A DNA stretch of 64,000 nt from Enterobacteriaceae endosymbiont of Donacia thalassina (GTDB taxonomy: Bacteria; Pseudomonadota; Gammaproteobacteria; Enterobacterales; Enterobacteriaceae), in assembly GCF_012568245.1 (NCBI RefSeq), contig NZ_CP046188.1:352569-416568 (forward strand). Reading direction: 5' to 3'. The notes below the pieces were generated by a model that did no database searches, was not told the origin of the DNA, and saw only the letters and a program-made list of their open reading frames with translations. Position 1 is the first letter of the stretch, and the number at the start of each line of letters is the position of its first letter. Shown here one piece after another: positions 21,334 to 31,726 of this stretch. The position numbers were made by a program, and so were the translations under genes.

Positions 21334-21876
21334 TTATGGTAATATATTTTTAATATCTACTTCGATATTTGAAGATTTATCTTTTTTATTATAATTATTT
21401 TTAATATTTACCCCTGAAACATCATAAAAATTATATTTGGTATATTTACCTTGAGTCTTTTTTAATAAATCATGTTTTTCATATACTAAATCCTTTCTAT
21501 TAAATTCACATAATTCAAAATCTGGAATTAATTGTATGGCACCTGTAGGACAGGATTCTTCACAAAATCCACAAAAAATACATCTAGATATATTAATTCT
21601 AAAAAATTTTGGATAAGATCTGCCATTTTTATTTACTGCTTTTTTTAAAGTTATACAACTAACTGGACATGATACTGCACAAAGATTACATGCAACACAA
21701 CGCTCATTATTATCAGAATCAGATGTTAATATAATTCTTCCTCTATATCTTGGTGGTAAATAAACTTTTTCCTCTGGATACATTATAGTTTCTCTTTTAT
21801 TAAAAAGATTAATCCATACTAAAAAAAGACTTCTTATTTGACTTATTAAATATATAAAAAAATTTTTCATTTTCAT
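21334..21876 (-). CDS. nuoI: NADH:quinone oxidoreductase subunit I
   Basis: Carries Fe-S clusters N6a and N6b on the peripheral arm of Complex I. The 180 residues match the E. coli length. Two CxxCxxCxxxCP motifs are complete: Cys60/63/66/70 and Cys99/102/105/109. An N-terminal amphipathic helix anchors it at the membrane. Electron transfer to the quinone site therefore looks intact. Confidence 0.97.
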   Translation of the reverse strand: MKMKNFFIYLISQIRSLFLVWINLFNKRETIMYPEEKVYLPPRYRGRIILTSDSDNNERCVACNLCAVSCPVSCITLKKAVNKNGRSYPKFFRINISRCIFCGFCEESCPTGAIQLIPDFELCEFNRKDLVYEKHDLLKKTQGKYTKYNFYDVSGVNIKNNYNKKDKSSNIEVDIKNILP

Positions 21877-21901
21877 TATTTTTTTGAAATATAATTGTTT
21901 T

Positions 21902-22876
21902 TTATTTTAATGCTATAAAAAATGCAGTAATAATAAGATTAATTAATGTTAATGGTAAACATATGAACCAACTAAAATACATTACGTTATCATAACGAGG
22001 TCTTGGCAAAGATGCTCTTATTAAAAAAAATAATATTATAAATATAATAGTTTTTCCTAAATACCATATTATAGGTGGAAAAAATGGACCTAACCATCCT
22101 CCAAAAAATAAAATTACAATTAAAGAAGATAAAACTATTATATTAATATATTCTCCAATAAAAAAAAGACCAAATTTCATTCCAGAATATTCAATATGAT
22201 AACCATCAATAAGTTCTTGCTCTGTTTCTGGTTGATCAAAAGGATGTCTATGACATAATGCAATAGAAGCTATAAAAAATGATATAAAACCAAAAAATTG
22301 GGGAATTATATTCCAACAATATTTATATTGATAATAAACTATATCAAATAAATTAAAAGAACCCGTTTGACATATAATTCCCATTAAGGATAAACCTAAA
22401 AAAATTTCATAACTAATTATTTGAGCAACACCTCTTATAGATCCTAATAAAGCATATTTATTATTACTAGCCCATCCTGCAAATAAAATAGAATAAATAG
22501 AGAGACTAGCCATCATAAAAAAAAAAAGTATTCCAATATTTAAATTAGAAATCATTAACTGAGGTGTAAGAGGTAATGTAGCAAATACAGATAATAATGT
22601 ATTAAAAGCTATAATTGGAGATATATTAAATAATAATTTATTTGAAAAATTTGGTGTCCAATCTTCTTTAAAAAAAATTTTTATCATATCTGCTAATATT
22701 TGTAAACATCCATATAATCCAACTCTATTAGGACCATAACGATTTTGAAATAAAGCTAATATACGTCGTTCAATAAAACTTAAAAAAGCACCACTTATTA
22801 TTAATAATAATAATATAAATATTATTTTGATTAAAAATATTGGTTCTATAGAGTTTAAAAAAGAAAATAAAATCAT
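21902..22876 (-). CDS. nuoH: NADH:quinone oxidoreductase subunit H
   Basis: Membrane subunit that forms much of the quinone-binding site. The 324 residues (E. coli 325) carry FIERRILALFQNRYGPNRVG, GWASNNKYALLGSIRG, the charged loop PFDQPETEQELIDGYHIEYSG split around its conserved acidic residues, and RASLPRPRYDNVM. The start overlaps the nuoG stop by 4 nt. Confidence 0.97.
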   Translation of the reverse strand: MILFSFLNSIEPIFLIKIIFILLLLIISGAFLSFIERRILALFQNRYGPNRVGLYGCLQILADMIKIFFKEDWTPNFSNKLLFNISPIIAFNTLLSVFATLPLTPQLMISNLNIGILFFFMMASLSIYSILFAGWASNNKYALLGSIRGVAQIISYEIFLGLSLMGIICQTGSFNLFDIVYYQYKYCWNIIPQFFGFISFFIASIALCHRHPFDQPETEQELIDGYHIEYSGMKFGLFFIGEYINIIVLSSLIVILFFGGWLGPFFPPIIWYLGKTIIFIILFFLIRASLPRPRYDNVMYFSWFICLPLTLINLIITAFFIALK

Positions 22877-25602
22877 TTTAATACCTTTATTTTTTCGATA
22901 GTTTTTCCTAAAAAAGATAATGGAATTTTTTTTGATCCTAATGGGATACTAATTAACCCTTGATGTAAAAATTCCGAAATACATGCTTGTAATATAAAAA
23001 TATTATTTAAACAATGTAATTCAACTAAATTATTAGTTAAAATTCCTAATTTTTTAGCATCTTTTTTATTAAAAAAAACATAATAATTAGGAAAATATTT
23101 TTGTATCAAAAATGATTTTTGTATTAAACTATTACTATGAAATAGAGTATAATGTGAAATTATTATAAATTTATTAGATCTAATCAATTTATAATTATAA
23201 TTATTTTTTTTTATATTTATTGTATGTTTTTTTTTTTGAAAAATTTTAAATCCGGTTGATCCATATTTTGATGAAATTCCTATTTCTTTTTGGAATTTAT
23301 GTAATGCTTGAGATGAATTCCATCCAGGAGACCATAAAAATGGTATATGGGTACAATTAATATTTTCATTATAATTTCCCTCCATAGAAAAACTAAAAAT
23401 AGTATCTTTATCTTCTGGTTGTTTAGGTTCATGTATATTAATATTAGATAATATAGATGTTCTTCCACTATATCTAATAGATGATCTTGCAAATTTCTTA
23501 TTATATACCTTATAATTAGCTAAAGGTGATGCTTTATGAATACCATTAAGAATGGGGATATATTTTTCACATTTTTTAATAATATCATCTAATGTAATTT
23601 TTTTATTTAAATTATTTAGTTTTGCATATATTTTATATATCCATTTCCAACTAGATTTTCTATTATTATGTTTATTATAAAAAGAAGGTTTATATACTTG
23701 AAAAAATCGTTGTGCTCTACATTCATTATTAATTACAGTACCACTACTTTCTATAAAATTTGATACTGGTAATATTATATTAGCTTGTTTCATAGTTTTA
23801 GTTAAAATATGATCTAAAACAATTATATTAGGAATTTTAGCAAAAAAATTATTTAATTTATTTTTTTCCTCATAAAAATATAAATCATTTTCCATAATAA
23901 TAATTGTATCTATATTTATAGAATTATTAGATTTGTTTTGTAGAAATAAATCATATAAAGATTTACCTTTAATTAAACCAATTCCCATACTATTTACTTC
24001 ATTTAATACATAAAATAAACCTACATTTTTTTTTTTTTCATTTAATGCTTTGGCTATAGCATAAGAAGCAGAAATTAATTTTATAGAACTTGAGCCAGTT
24101 CCAGAAATAATTAAAGGTTTTTTAGCATTTAATAATATTTTTTTTATTTTTAAAATTTTATTTTTTAATTTATTATTATTTAAAATAATATTCATATTTT
24201 TATTACTAATATAATTAGCTAATATAAAACCAAATTTAGATTGATTTATAGTAGGTGCATAATAATTCCATGCAGAAATATCATCTAATAATGTTTTATC
24301 ATTACTTGTTATAAATAATGGATTAAAAAATTTATTTTTAAAATTTAAAATTGCATCAGAATTCCAATAAGGAATGTCTTTATATTTTTTAATATTATTC
24401 AAACTATTTTTTATAGCTTGTCTTACTGCTAAGGCAGCTCTAGGATTAGTATTAGTTATATCTTCTCCTAATATTAAAATAGCATCATAATCTTCTATTT
24501 CAGATAATGTAGGAAAAAATATATTTTTATCTTGCAGTATTTTAATAATATAATTAATTTGTTTTTTTTCATTTTCTAAAATACCTAAATAAAAATTATT
24601 TTTTCCAACTAGTTTTTTTAAAATAAAATTACTTTCTATACTTGCTCTAGGAGAGCCAATACCAACTGTTTTTTTTGATTTTAAGATTAAACTAGTAATT
24701 TTTTTAATAATTTTTTTATCGTTTAAAGATAATTTTTTATTATTTTTATAATATTCTATCGAAATAGGATTACTTTTTAAAAAAGTATATCCATAGCCAA
24801 AATAACCTTTATCACAAAGAAAATAATGATTTATTTTTTCATGAAATCTATTTTGTATATTAGATAATTGTCCATAACGTTCACCTATAAAAATATTACA
24901 TCCTAATGAACAATGTTGACAAATACTTGGAGCATATTGAAGATCCCATTTTCTTGCATAATTTATATTATAAGTTTTATCTGTAAAAACTCCTGTAGGA
25001 CATATTTCAATTAAGTTTCCAGAAAAAGGATTTTCTAATATACCATCTATATATCTACCAAAATAAATATTATCTTTTGAACTAAAAACATTAAAATCTT
25101 TACCATCTGCATAATTTTTATAAAATCTTACACAACGATAACATGTAATACAACGATTCATTGTATGTGATATAAAAGGACCTAGATATTGATTTTTATA
25201 TATCCTTTTAGGAAAATTATATCTACGAATATTATGTCCAGTCATAACAGTCATATCTTGTAAATGACAACTACCACCTTCATTACAAACAGGGCAGTCA
25301 TGAGGATGATTCAACATTAATAATTCAATATTTTTTTTACGAAAATTAATAGAATCTTGATCATTAATAGAGATATATGATCCTTCAATAGGTGAAGACA
25401 TACAGGACATAATTATTTGTCCATTTTTTTTTTGAATATTATCATGTTGTTTAATTGCACATTGACGACATGCACCTATACTTCCTAAAATTGGATGCCA
25501 ACAAAAATATGGTAAATTAAAACCTAAAGATAGACATATTTTTAATAAATTATCTTTTTCATTAACTTTATATAATTTACCTTCTATATTAATATTAATC
25601 AT
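22873..25602 (-). CDS. nuoG: NADH:quinone oxidoreductase subunit G
   Basis: Large peripheral-arm subunit of Complex I. The 909 residues equal the E. coli length (908). The N-terminal [2Fe-2S] ligands are Cys34/45/48/67. The N5 site is HDCPVCNEGGSC near 101-112, then CITCYRCVRF for N4 and CQHCSLGC for the additional N7 cluster typical of E. coli-type NuoG. A molybdopterin-oxidoreductase-like domain fills the rest and is more diverged. Confidence 0.97.
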   Translation of the reverse strand: MININIEGKLYKVNEKDNLLKICLSLGFNLPYFCWHPILGSIGACRQCAIKQHDNIQKKNGQIIMSCMSSPIEGSYISINDQDSINFRKKNIELLMLNHPHDCPVCNEGGSCHLQDMTVMTGHNIRRYNFPKRIYKNQYLGPFISHTMNRCITCYRCVRFYKNYADGKDFNVFSSKDNIYFGRYIDGILENPFSGNLIEICPTGVFTDKTYNINYARKWDLQYAPSICQHCSLGCNIFIGERYGQLSNIQNRFHEKINHYFLCDKGYFGYGYTFLKSNPISIEYYKNNKKLSLNDKKIIKKITSLILKSKKTVGIGSPRASIESNFILKKLVGKNNFYLGILENEKKQINYIIKILQDKNIFFPTLSEIEDYDAILILGEDITNTNPRAALAVRQAIKNSLNNIKKYKDIPYWNSDAILNFKNKFFNPLFITSNDKTLLDDISAWNYYAPTINQSKFGFILANYISNKNMNIILNNNKLKNKILKIKKILLNAKKPLIISGTGSSSIKLISASYAIAKALNEKKKNVGLFYVLNEVNSMGIGLIKGKSLYDLFLQNKSNNSINIDTIIIMENDLYFYEEKNKLNNFFAKIPNIIVLDHILTKTMKQANIILPVSNFIESSGTVINNECRAQRFFQVYKPSFYNKHNNRKSSWKWIYKIYAKLNNLNKKITLDDIIKKCEKYIPILNGIHKASPLANYKVYNKKFARSSIRYSGRTSILSNINIHEPKQPEDKDTIFSFSMEGNYNENINCTHIPFLWSPGWNSSQALHKFQKEIGISSKYGSTGFKIFQKKKHTINIKKNNYNYKLIRSNKFIIISHYTLFHSNSLIQKSFLIQKYFPNYYVFFNKKDAKKLGILTNNLVELHCLNNIFILQACISEFLHQGLISIPLGSKKIPLSFLGKTIEKIKVLK

Positions 25603-25691
25603 AATATAAATTCCATAATACTATTTTAGTATATATAAATAAATTTAATTATATTAAATATAATAAATAAAAATTTTTATACGCAAAACAT

Positions 25692-26972
25692 TTAATTATT
25701 AATTCCATATTCAAATTCATCTAAAAAATATTTTAATGCACTATTTAAAGGTTCCATAGCTCCTGGAGCATGTGCACAAAAGGAACCTCCATTTGTTAAT
25801 TGTTGACTTATTTCTTTAAGAAGAATAATATCTTTTTTAGATCCCTTTTTTTTTTCTAAATTATTTAATATTTTAACAATCCAGGGTAATCCTTCTCGAC
25901 AAGGAGTACAAAAACCACAAGATTCTCTAGCAAAAAAAATTTCCAAATTTTTTACTAAAGATAATATATTAATATTATTATCTATAGCTATAGATATTCC
26001 TGTTCCTAATCTACTACCCGCTTTACTAATATTTATAAAATCCATAGGTAAATCTAAATGATTTTCTATTAATAAACCAGTACCTGCTCCACCTGGTTGC
26101 CAAGCTTTTAATGAATAACCTTTTTTCATTCCTCCTGCATATTTTTCTAAAACTTCTCTAGCAGTTGTACCAAAAGGTAATTCCCATAATCCAGGTTTTT
26201 GAACATTTCCAGAAAAACCTAACATTTTAGTACCAGTATCATATTTACTTTTAGTTATATTTTTATACCAATTGGGTCCATATTTAATTATACCAGGTAT
26301 ATTAAATATAGTTTCAACATTATTAATACAAGTAGGTTTACCCCATAAACCAACTATAGCTGGATATGGAGGTTTAAATCGTGGATTAGCACGTTTTCCT
26401 TCTAAAGAATTAATTAAAGCTGTTTCTTCTCCACATATATATCTGCCTGCTCCTGTATGGAGATATAAATCAAAATTAAAATTACTATTTAATATATTTT
26501 TTCCTAAAAATTTAATTTTATAAGCTTCTTGTAAAGCTATATTTAAAATTTTTTCGCAATGTGTATATTCACCTCTTAAAAAAATATATCCTTTATTAGC
26601 TTGAATAGCAAAAGCACTAATAATTATACCTTCTATTAATTGATGAGGAATATGTTCTATTAAAAACCGATCTTTATATGTTCCAGGTTCCATTTCATCT
26701 GCGTTACATAAAAAATAACGTATTTCTTTATTATCTATTTTTGGAGGAATTAAACTCCATTTTAATCCTGTATAAAATCCACCACCTCCTCGTCCTTTTA
26801 ATTTTGATTTTTTAATAATATTAATTATATCTTGAGGAGTATATTGGCATAAAATTTTTTTTAAATTTTGATAACCATCTTTTTTTATATATTTTTCTAA
26901 AAATATTGTTTTATTTTTATTAATACGCCATGTTAGAGGGTGTGTTTTTGGATTGGGTTTTATGATTTTCAT
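25692..26972 (-). CDS. nuoF: NADH:quinone oxidoreductase subunit F
   Basis: Binds NADH and FMN and carries cluster N3; entry point of electrons into Complex I. The 426 residues (E. coli 445) align from the first residue with E. coli (THPLTWR near the start). The flavin/NADH loops are GRGGGGFYTGLKW and CNADEMEPGTYKDR, and HTGAGRYICGEETALINSLEG is present. The N3 cluster motif ESCGFCTPCREG is followed by a distal Cys in FCAHAPGA. The start lies 53 nt inside the end of nuoE. Confidence 0.97.
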   Translation of the reverse strand: MKIIKPNPKTHPLTWRINKNKTIFLEKYIKKDGYQNLKKILCQYTPQDIINIIKKSKLKGRGGGGFYTGLKWSLIPPKIDNKEIRYFLCNADEMEPGTYKDRFLIEHIPHQLIEGIIISAFAIQANKGYIFLRGEYTHCEKILNIALQEAYKIKFLGKNILNSNFNFDLYLHTGAGRYICGEETALINSLEGKRANPRFKPPYPAIVGLWGKPTCINNVETIFNIPGIIKYGPNWYKNITKSKYDTGTKMLGFSGNVQKPGLWELPFGTTAREVLEKYAGGMKKGYSLKAWQPGGAGTGLLIENHLDLPMDFINISKAGSRLGTGISIAIDNNINILSLVKNLEIFFARESCGFCTPCREGLPWIVKILNNLEKKKGSKKDIILLKEISQQLTNGGSFCAHAPGAMEPLNSALKYFLDEFEYGINN

Positions 26973-27465
26973 TAATATAATGATCCAATATTTGATTTAT
27001 ATAATTAATAGATAATGAAGTATAAACTTTTTCATTAATCATTATAACAGGACTATTTTCACAATGTCCTAAACAACAAATAGGTATTAAAGTAAATAAT
27101 TGATCACAAGTTGTTTGACCTGATTTAATATTTAATCTTTTTTGAATATATTTTAAAATTTTTTCATATTTTGTTATATAACAAACAACACTATCACAAT
27201 ATTTAATAACATATTTACCTACTGGTGATCTAAAAATTTGGCTATAAAATGTTGCTATACTATCAATTTCAGAAGGATTTATATCTAAAATATTAGAAGT
27301 AAGAATAATAATATTATCAGATATCCATCCATATTTTTTTTGAAAAAATATTAATATTTCAATGATAGCAGCGTTATTACATTCATAATTATTTTTAATT
27401 TTATTAATTATTTTTAATTCTTTTTCATTTAAAAAGATATTTATCTTATTAGTTATTTTTTTCAT
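26920..27465 (-). CDS. nuoE: NADH:quinone oxidoreductase subunit E
   Basis: Thioredoxin-fold subunit with [2Fe-2S] cluster N1a. The 181 residues (E. coli 166) keep TFYSQIFRSPVGKYVIKYC, the ligands in CDSVVC and in CCLGHC. The extra length is a roughly 15-residue C-terminal extension that reads into nuoF with a 53-nt overlap. The overlap is unusual and may simply reflect loss of the original stop codon. Confidence 0.95.
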   Translation of the reverse strand: MKKITNKINIFLNEKELKIINKIKNNYECNNAAIIEILIFFQKKYGWISDNIIILTSNILDINPSEIDSIATFYSQIFRSPVGKYVIKYCDSVVCYITKYEKILKYIQKRLNIKSGQTTCDQLFTLIPICCLGHCENSPVIMINEKVYTSLSINYINQILDHYINENHKTQSKNTPSNMAY

Positions 27466-27477
27466 AATATTATTATT

Positions 27478-29301
27478 TTAACGATCTACATCAGACATAA
27501 CAAAATCAATACTACCTAAATAAGTAATTAAATCAGATATTAAACTACCTTTAATTACAGATGGTATTTGCTGTAAATGAGGAAAACTAGGTGTTCTAAT
27601 TCTAGTTCGATAACTCATTGTACTACCATCACTAATTAAATAATAACTATTAATTCCTTTTGTAGCTTCAATCATTTGAAATGATTCGTTAGCAGGTATT
27701 ACGGGTCCCCAAGAAACTTGAACAAAATGATGAATTAAAGTTTCTATATCGTTTAACATTCTTTCTCTAAAAGGTGGTGTTGTTAAAGGATGATCAACTT
27801 TATGTTTTCCTTCAGGCATATAATTTAAACATTGTTTAATAATACTTAAACTTTGCCAAATTTCTTCAAATTTTAATAAAATTCTTGAATAAGAATCGCT
27901 AATATTATTTCCGGTGGGGATTTCAAAAACAAAATTTTCATATCCAGAATAAGGACGCCATTTACGTACATCAAAATTTAATCCAGTAGCTCTTAAACCT
28001 GTTCCAGTAATTCCCCATGATATTGCTTCTTTTTGATTATAAGATGCTATATTTTGAGATCTAGATATTAAAATACTATTTTGTAAAGCTACTTTTTTAT
28101 ATATATTTAACCTTTTAGGTAACCAACTTAATAATTTTTTAACTAAAAAATTCCATCCGTAAGGTAAATCTTGTGCTAATCCTCCTATTCTAAACCATGC
28201 AGGATGCATTCTAGCTCCTGTAATAGCTTCAATTATATCATATATTTTTTGTCTATCTGTGAAAACTAAAAATATAGGAGTCATTATACCTAAATCCTGC
28301 ATAAAAGTGGATAAACATAATAAATGACTATTAATACGAAATAATTCGGATAACATTACTCTAATAACTTTAATTTTATCTGTAACAATAATATTAGCTA
28401 ATTTTTCTATAGCAAGAATATAAGGCATTTCATTTACACAACCACCTAAATATTCAATTCTATCTGTATATGGTATATATGTATGCCATGTTTGTCTTTC
28501 TGCTATTTTTTCTGCTCCTCGGTGATGATATCCTATTTCAGGTATGCATTTTATAATTACTTCTCCAGATAATTGTAATATTATTCTAAAAGCACCATGT
28601 ACTGAAGGGTGATTTGGTCCTAAATTAAGATACATATAATCATCTAATTTATTTTTTATTTTTAGATTAAAATCTTCTGGATTAAATTTAGTAGATTTAA
28701 TATCTTTTTTATATTTTTCTTTTGTTAAAAAATAAGGTGTAGATTCTGTGGCTCTAAAAGGGAAATCCTTACGTAAAGGATAACCATAATTCCAATTTTT
28801 GGGGAGTAATATATGTGATAAACAGGGATGATTAATAAAATTAATTCCAAACATTTCCCAAATTTCTCTTTCATACCAATTAGCATTTTTAAAAAAATTT
28901 GTAATAGTATTAATTTTTAAAAAATTTTCTTTTAAAGGAATTTTTATAATAATATCAGAATTTCTATTAATAGATATTAAATAATAAAATAATGAAAAAT
29001 CCATTTCTTTCATTAAACTAAATTTATTAATATGTAATCTTTCATCTATACCATGCATATCATATAACATATTATATGGATTATTTATTTCAGAAAAAAA
29101 TTTTATAAATTTTATTAAATCTTTTGATTTAATCCAGATAGTGAATGGCATTTTGTCAGTAGAATTATTTTGTATAATAAAATCTTTAAAATTAAAATTT
29201 TTATTTATTTCATTTATAATAGGTTCTATATTTTTTTTAGAAAAAGATTGATTATGTACATCTCCTATTTTTTTTACCACATTATCAAAAAAATTATTCA
29301 T
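27478..29301 (-). CDS. nuoC: NADH:quinone oxidoreductase fused subunits C and D
   Basis: Fused NuoCD protein of the enterobacterial type (607 residues, E. coli about 600). The NuoC part (about 1-190) ends with WYEREIWEMFGINF and HPLRKDFP-like YPLRKDFPF. The NuoD part (about 215-607) has GPNHPSVHGAFR, IGYHHRGAEKIAE and the C-terminal DFVMSDVDR that ends the family. The quinone-site His and Tyr regions are in place. Lies 12 nt upstream of nuoE on the transcript. Confidence 0.97.
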   Translation of the reverse strand: MNNFFDNVVKKIGDVHNQSFSKKNIEPIINEINKNFNFKDFIIQNNSTDKMPFTIWIKSKDLIKFIKFFSEINNPYNMLYDMHGIDERLHINKFSLMKEMDFSLFYYLISINRNSDIIIKIPLKENFLKINTITNFFKNANWYEREIWEMFGINFINHPCLSHILLPKNWNYGYPLRKDFPFRATESTPYFLTKEKYKKDIKSTKFNPEDFNLKIKNKLDDYMYLNLGPNHPSVHGAFRIILQLSGEVIIKCIPEIGYHHRGAEKIAERQTWHTYIPYTDRIEYLGGCVNEMPYILAIEKLANIIVTDKIKVIRVMLSELFRINSHLLCLSTFMQDLGIMTPIFLVFTDRQKIYDIIEAITGARMHPAWFRIGGLAQDLPYGWNFLVKKLLSWLPKRLNIYKKVALQNSILISRSQNIASYNQKEAISWGITGTGLRATGLNFDVRKWRPYSGYENFVFEIPTGNNISDSYSRILLKFEEIWQSLSIIKQCLNYMPEGKHKVDHPLTTPPFRERMLNDIETLIHHFVQVSWGPVIPANESFQMIEATKGINSYYLISDGSTMSYRTRIRTPSFPHLQQIPSVIKGSLISDLITYLGSIDFVMSDVDR

Positions 29302-29328
29302 GATAGATCCTACACATAATAGGTGATA

Positions 29329-29991
29329 TTATATATTTTTTATTGATTTAAATTTAATATTTTTAGCATTAAAAATTTTATTAGATGATTTTAATTTAGC
29401 TTTATAAATACCTTGATCTCCTACAATCCAGGATAAAGGACGTCTTTCATAATTTATAGATTTTTGTAATAATAATAATGCTTGTATATATGCTTCTGGT
29501 CTAGGAGGACATCCTGGTATATAAATATCTACAGGTAAAAATTTATCTACTCCTTGTACTACAGAATATATATCATACATTCCTCCTGAATTAGCACATG
29601 CTCCCATTGAAATAACCCATTTGGGTTCTAACATTTGATCATATAATCTTTGTATAATAGGTGCCATTTTTAAAAAACAAGTACCCGCTATTACCATAAA
29701 ATCAGCTTGTCTTGGAGATGCTCGTAATACTTCTGATCCAAAACGAGAAATATCATTAATAGATGTAAATGATGTAGTCATTTCAACATAACAACAAGAT
29801 AATCCAAAATTGTAGGGCCATAAAGAATTTTTTCTACCCCAATTAACAATTTGATGTGTAATTTTTTTTAAATTACCTAAAAAAATATTTTTACTAATTT
29901 GATCATTTAAAGGATCTGTATTAATATTTTTTTTATTTTCTAAGGGATAATTTTTTTTATTAATTTTAATGTCATGTAAAGTATATTTCAT
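29329..29991 (-). CDS. nuoB: NADH:quinone oxidoreductase subunit B
   Basis: Carries terminal cluster N2 next to the quinone site. The 220 residues match E. coli NuoB. The ligands are in GLSCCYVEM (tandem Cys), VIAGTCFLKMAP and YIPGCPPRPEA. The conserved FGSEVLRASPRQAD segment is present. All N2 residues are retained. Confidence 0.97.
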   Translation of the reverse strand: MKYTLHDIKINKKNYPLENKKNINTDPLNDQISKNIFLGNLKKITHQIVNWGRKNSLWPYNFGLSCCYVEMTTSFTSINDISRFGSEVLRASPRQADFMVIAGTCFLKMAPIIQRLYDQMLEPKWVISMGACANSGGMYDIYSVVQGVDKFLPVDIYIPGCPPRPEAYIQALLLLQKSINYERRPLSWIVGDQGIYKAKLKSSNKIFNAKNIKFKSIKNI

Positions 29992-30015
29992 ATTATTATA
30001 TATATTTTATATTAA

Positions 30016-30399
30016 TTAAATATTTTTAAATTTCCAATTTAGAGCTTTCATTTTAAATAAATAAAATAAAGTCACTAAAATAGTAAAAATAAATAAAATT
30101 CCTTCAAATAAACTTTCTAATTTTAATATTCTCAAAGTAACAGACCATAAATATAAATATAAAGTTTCAATATCAAAAATTATAAAAAATATTGCTATTA
30201 AATAAAAATTAATATGTATTTTAATTTGAGAAATATTATAAGAATAAGCTCCTGATTCAAATGGTATCTGTTTATCTAAACCATATGAATGTCCTCCTAA
30301 AAATGATGATATTAATATTACTATACAACTAATAGTAATAGCAAAAATTTGAAATATTACAAAATATTGAAAATTATAAGTTAGTTTATTTATTAGCAT
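30016..30399 (-). CDS. nuoA: NADH:quinone oxidoreductase subunit A
   Basis: Small membrane subunit of Complex I, three hydrophobic segments. The 127 residues (E. coli 147) keep PFESGAYSYN, equivalent to the family PYECG-type loop, and FFIIFDIETLYLYLW with the conserved acidic residues. First gene of the nuo operon, 22 nt downstream of thrC on the same strand, so no separate promoter region of normal size is available and nuo may be partly read through from thr. Confidence 0.95.
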   Translation of the reverse strand: MLINKLTYNFQYFVIFQIFAITISCIVILISSFLGGHSYGLDKQIPFESGAYSYNISQIKIHINFYLIAIFFIIFDIETLYLYLWSVTLRILKLESLFEGILFIFTILVTLFYLFKMKALNWKFKNI

Positions 30400-30421
30400 A
30401 ATTGATTTTTTAAGAATAAAT

Positions 30422-31726
30422 TTATATTACATAATTTTTTATTAAAAAATTTTTTAAATCAGAAAAATTATTAGATAATATATAAGATAAATTTTTTTTT
30501 TTTATACAATTAATTAAAATTTTAGGTAATATTATTTTTTTATGTAATATCTTATAAATATAATTTTGAAATTTAGCTGGATGTGCGGTACCAAGAAATA
30601 CATTAAATGTATCTTTTTTTAAAATTTGTTTTTCTAATGCACAAAAACTTACAGCTGTATGAGGTTCTAAAATATATTTATATTTATTAAAAACATTTAT
30701 TGTTGTTCTAGTTGTTTGTTCATCTGTAATAGAACAAGATTCTAATTTATTTAAATTCCAGTTGTTTTTATTAAAAATTTCTATAATTCTAGGCCAATTA
30801 TTGGGAATACTAACATCCATAGCATTAGATAGTGTCGATATTGTTTTTTTAGGTTGCCAGTATCCTTTATTTAAATATCTAGGAATTGTATCATTTATAT
30901 TAGTTGCTGCAATAAATTTATAAATAGGTAATCCTATTGTTTTAGCTATTAATCCAGCAGTTAAATTACCAAAATTACCACTAGGTACTGAAAAAATTAT
31001 TTTTTTTTCTTTTTGATTTAAAGGAATTTGAGCAAAAGCTTCAAAATAATAACATATTTGTGCAATTACTCTACTTATATTAATAGAATTTGCAGAATTT
31101 AAATATAATAATTTTGTAAGTTCTTTATCTTGAAAAACTTGTTTTATAAGTCTTTGACAATCATCAAAATTACCTTTAATCGCAATTGTATTTATATTAT
31201 TTCCTAATGTACAAAATAATTTTTCTTGTAAAATAGAAATTTTTTTATATGGATATAATATGACAACTTTAATATTTTTAATTTTATAAAAAGCATGAGC
31301 AACAGCAGCACCTGTATCACCAGAAGTAGCAGTTAAAATAATAATTTTTTTTTTTCTATTAAAAAAATTTAATATTTGAGCCATAAAACGTACCCCAAAA
31401 TCTTTAAATGCTAGAGTAGGTCCATGAAATAATTCTAAACAAGCAATATTTTTATCAATTAAATTTAATAATAATGGAAAATTAAATGCTTTAGTAATTT
31501 GTAATTTTAAATCATTTGATAAAATTTCTTTTTCATCTAAAAATAATGAAATTATATAATTACTTCTATCTATAAAATTTAAATTTAATAGATCTTTAAT
31601 TATTTTATTATTTAATTTTGGTAAATTCATAGGAAAAAATAAACCTTGATTTTTACCTAAACCTTTTTTTAATGCTTGATTAAAATTTATATTTTCTTTT
31701 CGATAATTAAGATTATAAAATTTCAT
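30422..31726 (-). CDS. thrC: Threonine synthase
   Basis: PLP enzyme that converts O-phospho-L-homoserine to threonine. The 434 residues (E. coli 428) match throughout: the PLP lysine in ELFHGPTLAFKDFG, TATSGDTGAAVAHAFY, NSANSINISRVIAQICYY, PSGNFGNLTAGL and the C-terminal FLGTAHPAKF. The start overlaps the thrB stop by 4 nt, as expected in a coupled thrABC operon. Confidence 0.97.
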   Translation of the reverse strand: MKFYNLNYRKENINFNQALKKGLGKNQGLFFPMNLPKLNNKIIKDLLNLNFIDRSNYIISLFLDEKEILSNDLKLQITKAFNFPLLLNLIDKNIACLELFHGPTLAFKDFGVRFMAQILNFFNRKKKIIILTATSGDTGAAVAHAFYKIKNIKVVILYPYKKISILQEKLFCTLGNNINTIAIKGNFDDCQRLIKQVFQDKELTKLLYLNSANSINISRVIAQICYYFEAFAQIPLNQKEKKIIFSVPSGNFGNLTAGLIAKTIGLPIYKFIAATNINDTIPRYLNKGYWQPKKTISTLSNAMDVSIPNNWPRIIEIFNKNNWNLNKLESCSITDEQTTRTTINVFNKYKYILEPHTAVSFCALEKQILKKDTFNVFLGTAHPAKFQNYIYKILHKKIILPKILINCIKKKNLSYILSNNFSDLKNFLIKNYVI

